From: Candidatus Margulisiibacteriota bacterium
Lineage (GTDB): Bacteria > Margulisbacteria > Riflemargulisbacteria > GWF2-35-9 > DYQY01
Length of the DNA: 39,668 bases
Assembly (NCBI GenBank): GCA_028706105.1
Contig: JAQWCF010000005.1
Coordinates: forward strand, 1-39,668
Reading direction: 5' to 3'
The notes under the pieces are model-generated. The model was not told the DNA's origin. It did no database searches and saw only the letters and a program-made list of their open reading frames with translations. Below are positions 1 to 7,657 of this stretch, in pieces. The translations under genes were made by a program, and so were the position numbers. Positions within the stretch are counted from its first letter, which is position 1; each line of letters opens with the position of its first letter.

Positions 1-1
1 T

Positions 2-79
2 ATAAATCCTGACTTCTTAGAAGAAGTAGTTAGGCAATTTAAAGAACAATTTAATATTTTGTCAGAAATTGCTGCTTAA
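2..79 (+). CDS. C-terminal fragment of an unknown protein
   Basis: An open frame enters from the left edge and ends at TAA 77-79, giving 25 residues that end in LSEIAA. The composition (acidic and amphipathic, with FLEEVV and FKEQF) looks like a real C-terminal helix. The fragment is too short to assign to a family, and the rest of the gene lies outside the window. Confidence 0.5.
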   Translation: MNPDFLEEVVRQFKEQFNILSEIAA

Positions 80-155
80 GGTATATGGAGTTTACGATGA
101 AATTGCAAACATTTCTGGACATTACCTGTTTATTGAAAGATATATGATTATTGCG

Positions 156-254
156 TTGGTGAGGCAGGGAAGGTGTCCGCCTTAGGCGGACGGAAGTGTC
201 GTTCCCTCTCTTGAGACTTGTGCAGAGCTTGTCGAAGTAGAGGGTTAGGGAGAG
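156..254. repeat. Hairpin-rich non-coding repeat
   Basis: This lies between the first gene fragment and the DUF89 gene and has no credible ORF. It starts with GGTGAGGCAGG and holds a 7-bp perfect hairpin (GTCCGCC 175-181 with GGCGGAC 185-191). A second, longer hairpin has CCCTCT (204-209) pairing with AGAGGG (239-244), with GAC/GTC and CTT/AAG pairs inside. It ends in GGTTAGGGAGAG. It is more GC-rich than its surroundings. The GGTGAGG and CCTCTC modules recur near 27309-27521 and 31646-31676, so it is probably one member of a dispersed family. Its exact borders are uncertain. Confidence 0.5.
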
Positions 255-257
255 TGT

Positions 258-1136
258 TTAAAAGTATCTTGAGTAGTTGCTATTATTCAACAGCATCAAA
301 TCAAATTTATTTGTCTTAAAAGTTTGAGCAATCAGCTCACATTTACAAAGAAATAAATGAAACAAAGGTTTGGTTATCGCTTCTTCGGTAAGTGTCTCAA
401 AGTTACCTTGTCCTTTAGATATTATCAAATCTGCTTCATTTAGTTTCTTTAAAAATAGTTCATTTGCTCCAGCAAGAGTAGTGCCAGCTGTTGAACAACC
501 ACTTTCAATAACTTCAGTTATTTTGTCCATCCCAACATACTGAGCATCTTCCAAGAGAGCATCATTAAGTATTGGTGCGCTTTTGACTGTGAAAGTAACT
601 TTCTTACCCAGAGAGATAAGGTGTTTTATCAGTAGTCGGTCTAGAACAATTTCACCAGTATTGTCTCCTATATATAAGATAGAGTTAGCTTTATTTACTT
701 CTACTTCCAGGGCAGCAAAATCGTTGATGGCAAAATCACGATGTGCATAATCATTTAGAATATTTTCGATGTTAAAGTTCTTCAATGCACCATAATCAAT
801 TAAATTTCCGGCTATTGCTATTTTTATGGCAGTCTTAAGTTTGTTTTCTGATTCATTGTAGAGAGCTACTGCGTGTTCATATATTTCTAAAGCCTCATCA
901 TTACACTCTTTTTTTATGTCTTTAAATATATCTCTGCCCTTAAGGTAAGTATGCATAATTTTATGAAGGTTATCCGTGAGTACTGGTGGGCTAAGTTTGG
1001 AGAAATCATTTTCATGTAATTCTTTCAGGATTTTACGGAAAGCTTCTTCTCGTTCAGCTGGACTTTCAATGTGGCCATTAAGCGTGGCAATAATGTTATG
1101 CATGATGCAGGGGATACAGTCTATATATGCTCTCAT
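258..1136 (-). CDS. DUF89 family damage-control phosphatase
   Basis: DUF89 (ARMT1-like) proteins are metal-dependent phosphatases thought to clear damaged or surplus phosphometabolites in the cytoplasm. Counting from the chosen start, the protein shows the N-terminal C7-x2-C10 pair, the AGNLIDYG segment near 110, the metal-binding IGDNTGE motif (D158) and the SKGQGNFETL motif (K241). At 292 aa it has the usual length for bacterial members. I start at the ATG ending at 1136 rather than the in-frame ATG at 1154, because family members begin close to the CxxC pair and an extended -10 element lies just upstream of 1136. No Shine-Dalgarno sequence precedes either ATG. The gene is divergent from ppdK and stands alone. 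The family call is secure; the substrate is unknown. Confidence 0.88.
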   Translation of the reverse strand: MRAYIDCIPCIMHNIIATLNGHIESPAEREEAFRKILKELHENDFSKLSPPVLTDNLHKIMHTYLKGRDIFKDIKKECNDEALEIYEHAVALYNESENKLKTAIKIAIAGNLIDYGALKNFNIENILNDYAHRDFAINDFAALEVEVNKANSILYIGDNTGEIVLDRLLIKHLISLGKKVTFTVKSAPILNDALLEDAQYVGMDKITEVIESGCSTAGTTLAGANELFLKKLNEADLIISKGQGNFETLTEEAITKPLFHLFLCKCELIAQTFKTNKFDLMLLNNSNYSRYF

Positions 1137-1144
1137 AGGTGCTG

Positions 1145-1153
1145 ATTCTAGCA
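1145..1153 (-). promoter_or_regulatory. Extended -10 promoter of the DUF89 gene
   Basis: Read on the minus strand, TGCTAGAAT (TGn plus TAGAAT) ends 8 nt before the ATG at 1136. No convincing -35 is present, which is common for extended -10 promoters. Transcription would begin at or next to the start codon, and no ribosome-binding site is visible. Confidence 0.4.
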
Positions 1154-1179
1154 TATTTGAATTAATAGTAACTATCCCT

Positions 1180-1208
1180 TTGTAGGATTAGCTAGAAGAG
1201 TATATAAT
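1180..1208 (+). promoter_or_regulatory. Promoter of ppdK
   Basis: A perfect TATAAT (1203-1208) stands 17 nt downstream of TTGTAG (1180-1185). The -35 matches only its first three bases. Transcription from about 1215 would give a leader of roughly 55 nt carrying the hairpin at 1221-1249 and the AGGAGG ribosome-binding site. Confidence 0.5.
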
Positions 1209-1215
1209 AACGCTT

Positions 1216-1249
1216 GGTCACAGGGCGACCGAATATAAGACAGGCCCTG
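1216..1249 (+). promoter_or_regulatory. Leader hairpin of ppdK
   Basis: CAGGGC (1221-1226) pairs with GCCCTG (1244-1249) around a 17-nt loop. A competing small hairpin, GGTC (1216-1219) with GACC (1227-1230), would tie up the left arm in its loop, so the two folds exclude each other. The right arm ends about 8 nt before the ribosome-binding site. No known riboswitch class is recognised, so a regulatory role is inference. Confidence 0.3.
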
Positions 1250-1270
1250 AATAAATTAGGAGGTTAGTTA

Positions 1271-3907
1271 ATGGCAAAGAATATATATTTTTTCGGTAGT
1301 GGGAAAGGCGAGGCAGATGCCTCAATGAGAAACCTATTAGGTGGCAAAGGTGCTAACCTTGCGGAAATGACAAATTTAGGAGTACCAGTACCTGCTGGTT
1401 TTACTATTTCAACAGAAATGTGTTTAGACTATTATAAAAACGGCAGAAAGCTTTCTGATGAGCTTTTAGCTGAAATAAAGGAAAACATTGTCAAAACAGA
1501 AAAAGCAATGGGGATGAAGTTTAATGATGCTGAAAATCCTTTACTTTTTTCAGTCAGATCCGGTGCTAGAGTTTCTATGCCAGGGATGATGGACACAGTG
1601 CTTAACTTAGGTCTTAACGATACTACAATCAAAGGTCTTGTGGCAAAGTCTGGTAATGAAAGATTTGCTTATGATTCATATAGAAGATTTATCAATATGT
1701 ATGGTGATGTTGTTATGGATGTTCATCATGAGTATTTTGAAGAAAAAATCACAGCAATGAAAAAAGCTCGTGGAGTTGAGAATGATACAGATCTTTCTGC
1801 AGCAGATCTTAAAGAATTAGTTGAGCAGTATAAAGTTGTAGTTAAGGAACATGCTGGAAAAGCTTTTCCAGATGATGGCTTTGAGCAACTAAAGATGGCT
1901 GTTGCTGCTGTATTTAGTTCATGGGAAGTTCCAAGAGCAGTTAAATATAGAAAAATGAATAATATTGACGATAGTTGGGGAACAGCAGTTAACGTACAAG
2001 CAATGGTCTTTGGTAACATGGGTGAGACTTCTGGTACCGGTGTTGCTTTTACGCGTAATCCATCAACAGGTGAAAACTTATTCTACGGTGAGTTTTTAAT
2101 GAACGCACAAGGTGAAGACGTTGTGGCGGGTATCAGAACTCCACAAGAAATTTCTGAATTAGAAAAAATAATGCCAGTTTGCTATAAGCAACTAGTAGAT
2201 ATTTATAAGAAGTTAGAAAAACATTATAAAGATATGCAAGATATGGAGTTTACTATCCAAGAAGGTGTCCTTTATATGCTTCAAACAAGAAGTGGTAAGA
2301 GAACCGCAGCAGCAGCAGTAAGATGCGCTGTTGAAATGTTCAAGGAAGGTCTTATTGATAAAGAAACTGCTCTTAATAGAGTAGCTCCTACACAATTAGA
2401 TATGTTGCTTCACCCAAATATTAGTCCCAATGCAAAGCTAACGGTTATTGCCAAAGGACTACCCGCCTCACCAGGTGCTGCTGTTGGTAAATGTTCATTT
2501 ACAGCAGAAGATGCAGAAGAAAGAAAAGCTAAAGGTGAACAAGTAATTCTTGTAAGACAAGAAACTTCACCAGAAGATATTGGTGGTATGGATGCAGCAG
2601 AAGGTATTCTAACAGCAAGAGGCGGTATGACTTCTCATGCAGCTGTTGTTGCTAGAGGAATGGGCAAGCCATGTGTTGCAGGTTGTGCAGCTATTGATAT
2701 TAATGAAAAAGCTCAGACAGTTACAATTGCAGGCAAGAAATATGGACCAAATGATTTTATTACTCTTAATGGTACTACGGGTGAAGTTGTTGCTGGTAAA
2801 GTTGAATTAACAACTCCAACTTTATCAGGAGATTTTGGTGTTCTTATGGGATGGACTGATGAATTTAGAACATTAAATATCAGAACAAACGCTGATACAC
2901 CTCATGATGCTAAAGTTGCCAGAGATTTCGGTGCAGAAGGTATAGGGCTTTGTCGTACAGAGCATATGTTTTTCGAAGGCGATAGAATTAAAGCTGTAAG
3001 AGAAATGATTCTATCTGAAGATTTAGAAGGAAGAAAAGCGGCACTTGCTAAACTTCTTCCAATACAAAAAGGTGATTTTAAGGGCATCTTCGAAGTGATG
3101 GACGGCTTAGCAGTTACAATCAGATTACTAGATCCGCCTCTCCACGAATTTGTTCCTCATACACCAGAAGCACAAGCTGATATGGCCAAAGAAATGGGTA
3201 TTTCTGCTGAAGCTGTAAAAATAAGAGTAGACCAATTACATGAGTTTAACCCTATGCTTGGTCATAGAGGATGTCGTTTAGGTATCACGTATCCAGAAAT
3301 TTATGATATGCAAGTTGAAGCTATTATTACGGCTGCCGTTGAAGTAGCCAAAGCAGGGAAAAAGGTTATTCCTGAGATAATGATTCCACTTGTGGGCATG
3401 CTTCCTGAATTTAAGATTCTAAAAGCCAATGCAGTTAAAATAGCTGATGAGATTATTTCTAAAGCAAATATCAAATTGGATTACAAAGTTGGCACAATGA
3501 TTGAGATTCCAAGAGCAACATTAATTGCTGACCAAATTGCTGAGCATGCAGAATTTTTCTCTTTTGGAACCAATGATCTGACTCAGATGACCTTAGGTTT
3601 TTCTCGTGATGATGCCGGTGTTTTCTTGCCAGAATACGTAGAAAGACAGATTCTGCCAGATGATCCTTTCCAATCAATAGACCAAGAAGGTGTTGGTATG
3701 TTAGTGCAGTATGGTGTTGAACGTGGAAGAAAGACAAACCCAACATTAAAAATTGGTGTTTGTGGTGAGCATGGTGGAGATCCAAAATCAATAGAGTTTT
3801 TCCATAATGCAGGCTTAAGTTATGTTTCTTGTTCTCCATTCAGAGTGCCAATCGCAAGATTAGCAGCAGCGCAAGCAGCAATCAAGAGCAAAAAAAAACT
3901 AAAATAG
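1271..3907 (+). CDS. ppdK: Pyruvate, phosphate dikinase
   Basis: This enzyme interconverts pyruvate, ATP and phosphate with PEP, AMP and pyrophosphate in the cytoplasm. Domains in order: an N-terminal nucleotide-binding region (LLGGKGANLAEM at 22-33), the phosphohistidine swivel domain with GGMTSHAAVVARG (His456, with the neighbouring Thr that regulatory proteins modify in other species), and the C-terminal PEP/pyruvate TIM barrel with FGTNDLTQMTLG and the catalytic Cys831 in GVCGEHGG. The length of 878 aa is normal. ATG 1271 follows a strong AGGAGG (1259-1264). The gene has its own promoter and a strong terminator, so it is monocistronic. In anaerobes it commonly supports pyrophosphate-linked glycolysis or gluconeogenesis; the direction here cannot be read from the sequence. 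Confidence 0.97.
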   Translation: MAKNIYFFGSGKGEADASMRNLLGGKGANLAEMTNLGVPVPAGFTISTEMCLDYYKNGRKLSDELLAEIKENIVKTEKAMGMKFNDAENPLLFSVRSGARVSMPGMMDTVLNLGLNDTTIKGLVAKSGNERFAYDSYRRFINMYGDVVMDVHHEYFEEKITAMKKARGVENDTDLSAADLKELVEQYKVVVKEHAGKAFPDDGFEQLKMAVAAVFSSWEVPRAVKYRKMNNIDDSWGTAVNVQAMVFGNMGETSGTGVAFTRNPSTGENLFYGEFLMNAQGEDVVAGIRTPQEISELEKIMPVCYKQLVDIYKKLEKHYKDMQDMEFTIQEGVLYMLQTRSGKRTAAAAVRCAVEMFKEGLIDKETALNRVAPTQLDMLLHPNISPNAKLTVIAKGLPASPGAAVGKCSFTAEDAEERKAKGEQVILVRQETSPEDIGGMDAAEGILTARGGMTSHAAVVARGMGKPCVAGCAAIDINEKAQTVTIAGKKYGPNDFITLNGTTGEVVAGKVELTTPTLSGDFGVLMGWTDEFRTLNIRTNADTPHDAKVARDFGAEGIGLCRTEHMFFEGDRIKAVREMILSEDLEGRKAALAKLLPIQKGDFKGIFEVMDGLAVTIRLLDPPLHEFVPHTPEAQADMAKEMGISAEAVKIRVDQLHEFNPMLGHRGCRLGITYPEIYDMQVEAIITAAVEVAKAGKKVIPEIMIPLVGMLPEFKILKANAVKIADEIISKANIKLDYKVGTMIEIPRATLIADQIAEHAEFFSFGTNDLTQMTLGFSRDDAGVFLPEYVERQILPDDPFQSIDQEGVGMLVQYGVERGRKTNPTLKIGVCGEHGGDPKSIEFFHNAGLSYVSCSPFRVPIARLAAAQAAIKSKKKLK

Positions 3908-3963
3908 ACGTAAATGTTGGATTGTTGAAGTCTAAACAATCAGTGAAGGCTTAAGCTTATTTG

Positions 3964-4000
3964 AATAACCCCAGACAAAAGTCTGGGGTTATTATTTTAT
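3964..4000 (+). terminator. Rho-independent terminator after ppdK
   Basis: A 13-bp perfect stem (AATAACCCCAGAC at 3964-3976 and its complement at 3981-3993) closes on an AAAA loop and is followed by a T-rich tract. It is the strongest terminator in the window and isolates ppdK from the downstream secretion genes. Confidence 0.92.
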
Positions 4001-4088
4001 TAAAACATCTATGCCAAAATAGCATTTGATAGAATAGTAAGAAAAAGAATAAATAGCCTTTGTTTCGAATCCCATATATTCGTTGGCT

Positions 4089-4118
4089 TTCAGACATATC
4101 ATAAAAAATAGGTACAAT
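4089..4118 (+). promoter_or_regulatory. Possible promoter of the barrel/protease pair
   Basis: TTCAGA (4089-4094) and TACAAT (4113-4118) are 18 nt apart in the 318-nt gap between ppdK and the next gene. Other AT-rich -10-like strings nearby (for example TATAAA at 4152-4157) lack a -35. The call is weak. Confidence 0.3.
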
Positions 4119-4173
4119 TTAAACCTCAAAACACCGATAATTTAGTATAAGTATAAAAATGCATGTTTAGAAT

Positions 4174-4218
4174 CCACTTTTTTGGGGCATAGGTTTCTAT
4201 GTAACAAAAAAGGGGGGA
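4174..4218 (+). promoter_or_regulatory. Leader hairpin overlapping the ribosome-binding site
   Basis: CTTTTTTG (4177-4184) is perfectly complementary to CAAAAAAG (4205-4212). Inside it, CATA (4188-4191) pairs with TATG (4198-4201), and CC at 4174-4175 can pair with GG beyond one mismatch. The right arm runs into the G-rich Shine-Dalgarno sequence (4211-4219), so the fold would partly hide the ribosome-binding site of the gene at 4226. The stem is mostly A-T and therefore weak. A translational switch is inference. Confidence 0.35.
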
Positions 4219-4225
4219 TTTAATT

Positions 4226-5071
4226 TTGTCGCATGGATGCATTTTTAAAAACATTATTTTATGCTTTTTCCTTTTAACTTTTTCCAATTCAGCACAGATA
4301 ACATATGATTATCTAAAAGATGTTCATTTAGTCAATAAATTAGCAGGCTTAAGCTATTTAGAACAACCTGCTGTGAACAGAGTAATGGATCATTCTCTTA
4401 CTTTTTTGCAATACGGGTCAATGGATGGTCAATCCAAGTCTCAATTTGCTAATTTAACTATTCCAGGGTATTTTTTTAATTTAGGTTTAACAGTGAAGCA
4501 TGATGTTATTAGTGGAATAAACAGGACAGACAAATCTTCTAATGGTACTTTTTTTGTGCAAGATACTTTTAATCATGAAAAAGCAGCAGCCATGCTAACT
4601 GTCAGTCAAAAAATCCCTAAGCTACCAATTTATTATGGCGTTAATGCCAAAGCATATCAACAAAAAGTCTTAGATCAAACAATGACCGGTTATGGTTTTG
4701 ATGCTGGCGTCATGATCAAGATGGGTGGAACCATAATTGGTGCAACATTCAATGACATCAATAGTACAGTTCAAGAATGGGAGAATGGCACAGTTGATCA
4801 ATTACCAACTAACATTTCTTATCAGTTGGTACAGCAATTACCCTTTGGATATGTTTCTTATGTTGGGTCAGACTTGAACGATGATTACGTAAAATTAGGT
4901 TTAGATTTTTTTGGGGTTGTTTCAATTGAGTCTAAGATGTTGCTTACAGAAAAATTAGCTGGTGCCGTTTCTTGTGGAATAGATTTGGGAATTTTTGAGA
5001 TAGGGATAAGACAAGAATTAAGTGAAGTTGCGGGCACAAACAGTCAATTTTTTATGACCTTAAATTTATAG
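4226..5071 (+). CDS. Secreted outer-membrane beta-barrel protein, PorV/PorQ-like
   Basis: The 281-aa protein starts at TTG 4226, chosen because AGGGGGGAT (4211-4219) lies at normal spacing and the resulting N-terminus is a signal peptide (hydrophobic ILCFFLLTF, predicted cleavage after SNSAQ). The mature part alternates short amphipathic strands with Gly/Asn/Asp turns and ends in a strand with hydrophobic terminal residues (MTLNL), as outer-membrane barrels do. The pattern resembles PorV/PorQ/UPF0164-type barrels, but there is no diagnostic motif. It sits 13 nt upstream of a subtilisin with a sorting-like C-terminal domain. In type IX secretion, PorV shuttles such cargo, which makes a partnership plausible. 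The barrel call is moderate and the PorV assignment is inference. Confidence 0.6.
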   Translation: MSHGCIFKNIILCFFLLTFSNSAQITYDYLKDVHLVNKLAGLSYLEQPAVNRVMDHSLTFLQYGSMDGQSKSQFANLTIPGYFFNLGLTVKHDVISGINRTDKSSNGTFFVQDTFNHEKAAAMLTVSQKIPKLPIYYGVNAKAYQQKVLDQTMTGYGFDAGVMIKMGGTIIGATFNDINSTVQEWENGTVDQLPTNISYQLVQQLPFGYVSYVGSDLNDDYVKLGLDFFGVVSIESKMLLTEKLAGAVSCGIDLGIFEIGIRQELSEVAGTNSQFFMTLNL

Positions 5072-5084
5072 GAGGAGCTTAGAA

Positions 5085-6515
5085 GTGAAGAAAATATTTT
5101 TATTGTTGGTTGTTTGTTCTTTATTTGCTGTTGAAACTACAGGTACGATTAAGATTATCAAAAAAAATGGTTCGGTGTATTTCACAAAAGACAATAAAGA
5201 ATTTCAAATTCAAACCAATAAAGACAACCTGAAAAAGGGCACCAGAATGTCTGCTCTTGCTGTGTCTGAGTATGAGGAAGAAGATCTTCCTGTTGAGCTT
5301 TTTGGTTTTGTTTCCTTGGCTACAATTGTTGATAGTGCTGGAACTCTGGTGACAGCCAAAAATCCCGCGAACATAGTAGTTGCTGTTATTGATACGGGAT
5401 TAGATACTAATAATAGGGAGTTAACGGAATATTGTTTGATAAATACCAAGGAAATACCAGGTAATGGTCTAGACGATGACCATAATGGGTTTATTGATGA
5501 TTATTATGGAGTAAATATCCTTGAGAATAATGGAAATGTATTAGATGATCATGGGCATGGAACATCCATGTTTAGTACGATAGCAATTCAAAGCAAAGGG
5601 AATGTAAAGATAGTTCCTATAAAGGCATTTGATAGCAGTGGCTGTTCGTCACAGTTCTTAATAGCTAATGCTATTATTTATGCGGTTCAAAGAGGGGCAA
5701 ATGTTATCAACTGTAGCTTCGGGTATCAGTATTCGTCTGAAACTCTTCAAATAGCCGTGCAATATGCTTTGGATCACGGGGTAATAGTTGTTGCCGCAGC
5801 GGGTAACAATGGCCAGGAGATAGTGATGTATCCCTCTGGTTATGCAGGTGTAATTGCTGTTTCTTCTTTGGATGATTATGATAGGCTATCATATTTTAGT
5901 AACTATGGTGACCATATTAAGCTTTCTTGTATTGGAGAAAGAGTGGGATGCATTGGAGTCGGAGGGGCGTCGCAGCAGGTGAGTGGAACTAGCATTTCTT
6001 CAGCCTATATCGCTGGCACTATTGCCAATATAAATAATCTTTCTGATTTGAGTGTTAATGAAGTGGTTAGACATTATTCTAATGATGTTATGTATCCGCT
6101 AGGAAACGTTAAACCATATCCTGGTTGGGATAAATATACAGGTCAGGGCAAAATTTCTAATATACTTTTTTCAGAAAGTGATTCTACAGTTTTAGCTCAA
6201 GAAGGTTTAACAATTGATAGTTTGGAAGTAGCTAGTTTTTTAAATTATCCTAATCCTGTTGTTGGTAGTGGTACGGAGTTTGGTTTCGATTCCAATAAAA
6301 ACGCAAAAGTTAAGCTAGAAATTTATAACTTGGCTGGGATGAAATTATGGCAAGAGGAAAGAAATGTTGCGAGTGGTAAATATGAAATAATTCCTTATAA
6401 CTTGAAGCATGAGAATGGTAGCGAGTTAGCAAATGATAGCTATATTGCAGTTCTTCGAGTAAATGATGGAGCAGAAGAAATCATCAAAAAGACTGTAATG
6501 ACAATACTTAGATAG
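5085..6515 (+). CDS. Secreted subtilisin-like (S8) serine protease with sorting-like C-terminal domain
   Basis: GTG 5085 follows GGAGGAG (5071-5077). The 476-aa protein has a signal peptide (residues 1 to about 18), a short pro-region (to about 92) and a complete S8 catalytic domain: Asp103 in VIDTGLD, His158 in DDHGHGTS, oxyanion Asn241 in AAGNNG and Ser303 in SGTSISSAYIAG. Residues about 385-476 form a separate beta domain that starts FLNYPNP, contains KLEIYNLAGMKLW and ends in KKTVMTILR. This is the layout of T9SS type A sorting / FlgD-like Ig domains. It is probably exported across both membranes and either surface-attached or released. The partner is the barrel gene directly upstream. 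The protease call is secure; use of type IX secretion is inference because no core Por/Gld gene is visible here. Confidence 0.9.
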   Translation: MKKIFLLLVVCSLFAVETTGTIKIIKKNGSVYFTKDNKEFQIQTNKDNLKKGTRMSALAVSEYEEEDLPVELFGFVSLATIVDSAGTLVTAKNPANIVVAVIDTGLDTNNRELTEYCLINTKEIPGNGLDDDHNGFIDDYYGVNILENNGNVLDDHGHGTSMFSTIAIQSKGNVKIVPIKAFDSSGCSSQFLIANAIIYAVQRGANVINCSFGYQYSSETLQIAVQYALDHGVIVVAAAGNNGQEIVMYPSGYAGVIAVSSLDDYDRLSYFSNYGDHIKLSCIGERVGCIGVGGASQQVSGTSISSAYIAGTIANINNLSDLSVNEVVRHYSNDVMYPLGNVKPYPGWDKYTGQGKISNILFSESDSTVLAQEGLTIDSLEVASFLNYPNPVVGSGTEFGFDSNKNAKVKLEIYNLAGMKLWQEERNVASGKYEIIPYNLKHENGSELANDSYIAVLRVNDGAEEIIKKTVMTILR

Positions 6516-6572
6516 CATTTAATTCAAGTTTTGAATAATCCTTTAAATGTTTGAATAATATTGAATGAAATA

Positions 6573-6601
6573 TTGAATTAAATCATTCGAAAATTTATTA
6601 C
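6573..6601 (+). promoter_or_regulatory. Promoter upstream of the 335-aa gene
   Basis: TTGAAT (6573-6578) and TATTAC (6596-6601) are 17 nt apart. The gap holds four copies of TTGAAT (6531, 6551, 6561, 6573), so other registers are possible. An imperfect hairpin (6561-6568 with 6583-6590) overlaps the site. The TTGAA core recurs in promoters at 15508, 29153 and 39505. Confidence 0.4.
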
Positions 6602-6624
6602 AAATACTTAAAAGGAGAACAATT

Positions 6625-7632
6625 ATGATAGAAACTATAACAAACACTGAGCTACAAAAAAAAATTTATTATCCAGCAGTTAGAATCATTGAAGATATTA
6701 TTCCCTTTGTATTTGATATTTCTGTATTAGTTCGTGCTAAGTTTAACGAGGGCGTAAACAGTTTTATTCAGAATGATAAGCGAATAGACGTTATTCCTTA
6801 TGGTAAGGGTTTTCGTGGATGGATTGCCGATGCAGAAAAAGGTTCTTTTCCTGTTATTTACTCTGACACAGAATGTGTTGATCTCTATCCTGGGTGGAAT
6901 TTATTAATTATAAAAAATAAAGATATTGAAATGTTTGTTAATAATAGATTTTTTGTTGATAGTAAGGGGCAGTTTCTGGATATAACTATTATTAAGGAGA
7001 ATAAAGCTTTTCTTGATACAAATAATAGTAATATTTTTAAGTCGGCATGGGTTATGGTTAAAAAAGGAGTAGACTTATTGTCACTAGATATTCGTAATAA
7101 ATATTTAGATAACAACTTCGTGTTTACACTTGAGTCTCAGGAAAAGGTTATGATTATTTTGGGAGATAAAGGTAGAGGATATTATCGGTACGCGTTTATC
7201 AAAGAAGCTATAAATAATAATTTCTGGATATACTCTTTTGCGAGTTTTGATGATTTAGGTTATAAGCTTGATGAAAAGAAAAGATGTATTACTGATATTT
7301 GCCCAGAATGTTATGTGAGGCCAAGAGCACAATTTGTCATATTTGATGATCCATTGGTAACCTGTATTATTAAGCATCAATTAGAAATTTCAGGAAGAGG
7401 ACTTTTTTCTTCTGATTTATTGTTACTTAAAGAATTAGATTTAGAAGATTACAAATTACATTCCATAAACGGTCTTGATCAGTGCTTAGGTCTACAAGTT
7501 TTAAAAATCAGAGGCTTTTATGTCAGTGGTTTATCAGAAATAGTCTTTTCCTTGCCTTCTCTTAAAAAAATATATCTTTCTAAAGAGCTATATTCAGCAG
7601 AAGAGCTAAAAGTTTTAGCCTCTTTTCTATAG
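6625..7632 (+). CDS. Unrecognised protein with leucine-rich-repeat-like tail
   Basis: I do not recognise a family. The 335-aa protein starts at ATG 6625 after AAAGGAGA (6610-6617). It has no signal peptide or membrane segment. It is rich in Ile, Phe, Asn and Asp and reads as beta-rich in the first 210 residues. A small cysteine cluster follows (C221-x4-C226-x2-C229, in CITDICPEC), which could bind metal. Residues about 270-330 show leucine-rich-repeat spacing (ELDLEDYKL, LQVLKIRGF, LPSLKKIYLS). It is preceded by its own promoter and followed 25 nt later by an epimerase gene with a separate -10 element. A cytoplasmic, possibly protein-binding role is all that can be suggested. Confidence 0.7.
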   Translation: MIETITNTELQKKIYYPAVRIIEDIIPFVFDISVLVRAKFNEGVNSFIQNDKRIDVIPYGKGFRGWIADAEKGSFPVIYSDTECVDLYPGWNLLIIKNKDIEMFVNNRFFVDSKGQFLDITIIKENKAFLDTNNSNIFKSAWVMVKKGVDLLSLDIRNKYLDNNFVFTLESQEKVMIILGDKGRGYYRYAFIKEAINNNFWIYSFASFDDLGYKLDEKKRCITDICPECYVRPRAQFVIFDDPLVTCIIKHQLEISGRGLFSSDLLLLKELDLEDYKLHSINGLDQCLGLQVLKIRGFYVSGLSEIVFSLPSLKKIYLSKELYSAEELKVLASFL

Positions 7633-7645
7633 CATTGTTTATAGG

Positions 7646-7651
7646 TATACT
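7646..7651 (+). promoter_or_regulatory. -10 element directly before the epimerase gene
   Basis: TATACT ends 6 nt before ATG 7658, and no Shine-Dalgarno sequence lies in the normal window. The -35 position (about 7623) is only T-rich. If used, the transcript would start at or within a base or two of the ATG, matching the arrangement at 29119 and 39540. Confidence 0.35.
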
Positions 7652-7657
7652 TAGCGT

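Noticed and set aside
3471-3839. 122-aa open frame on the minus strand inside ppdK
   Set aside because: It is wholly antisense to a confidently identified enzyme, has no ribosome-binding site and a composition (many His and Leu) typical of shadow frames. The same holds for the other antisense frames in ppdK, leuA, acnA and proS.
4054-4088. Imperfect hairpin AGCC...GGCT with inner CGAAT/ATTCG
   Set aside because: The arms are short and interrupted, and the unequal internal loop makes a stable fold unlikely; not distinguishable from chance in AT-rich sequence.
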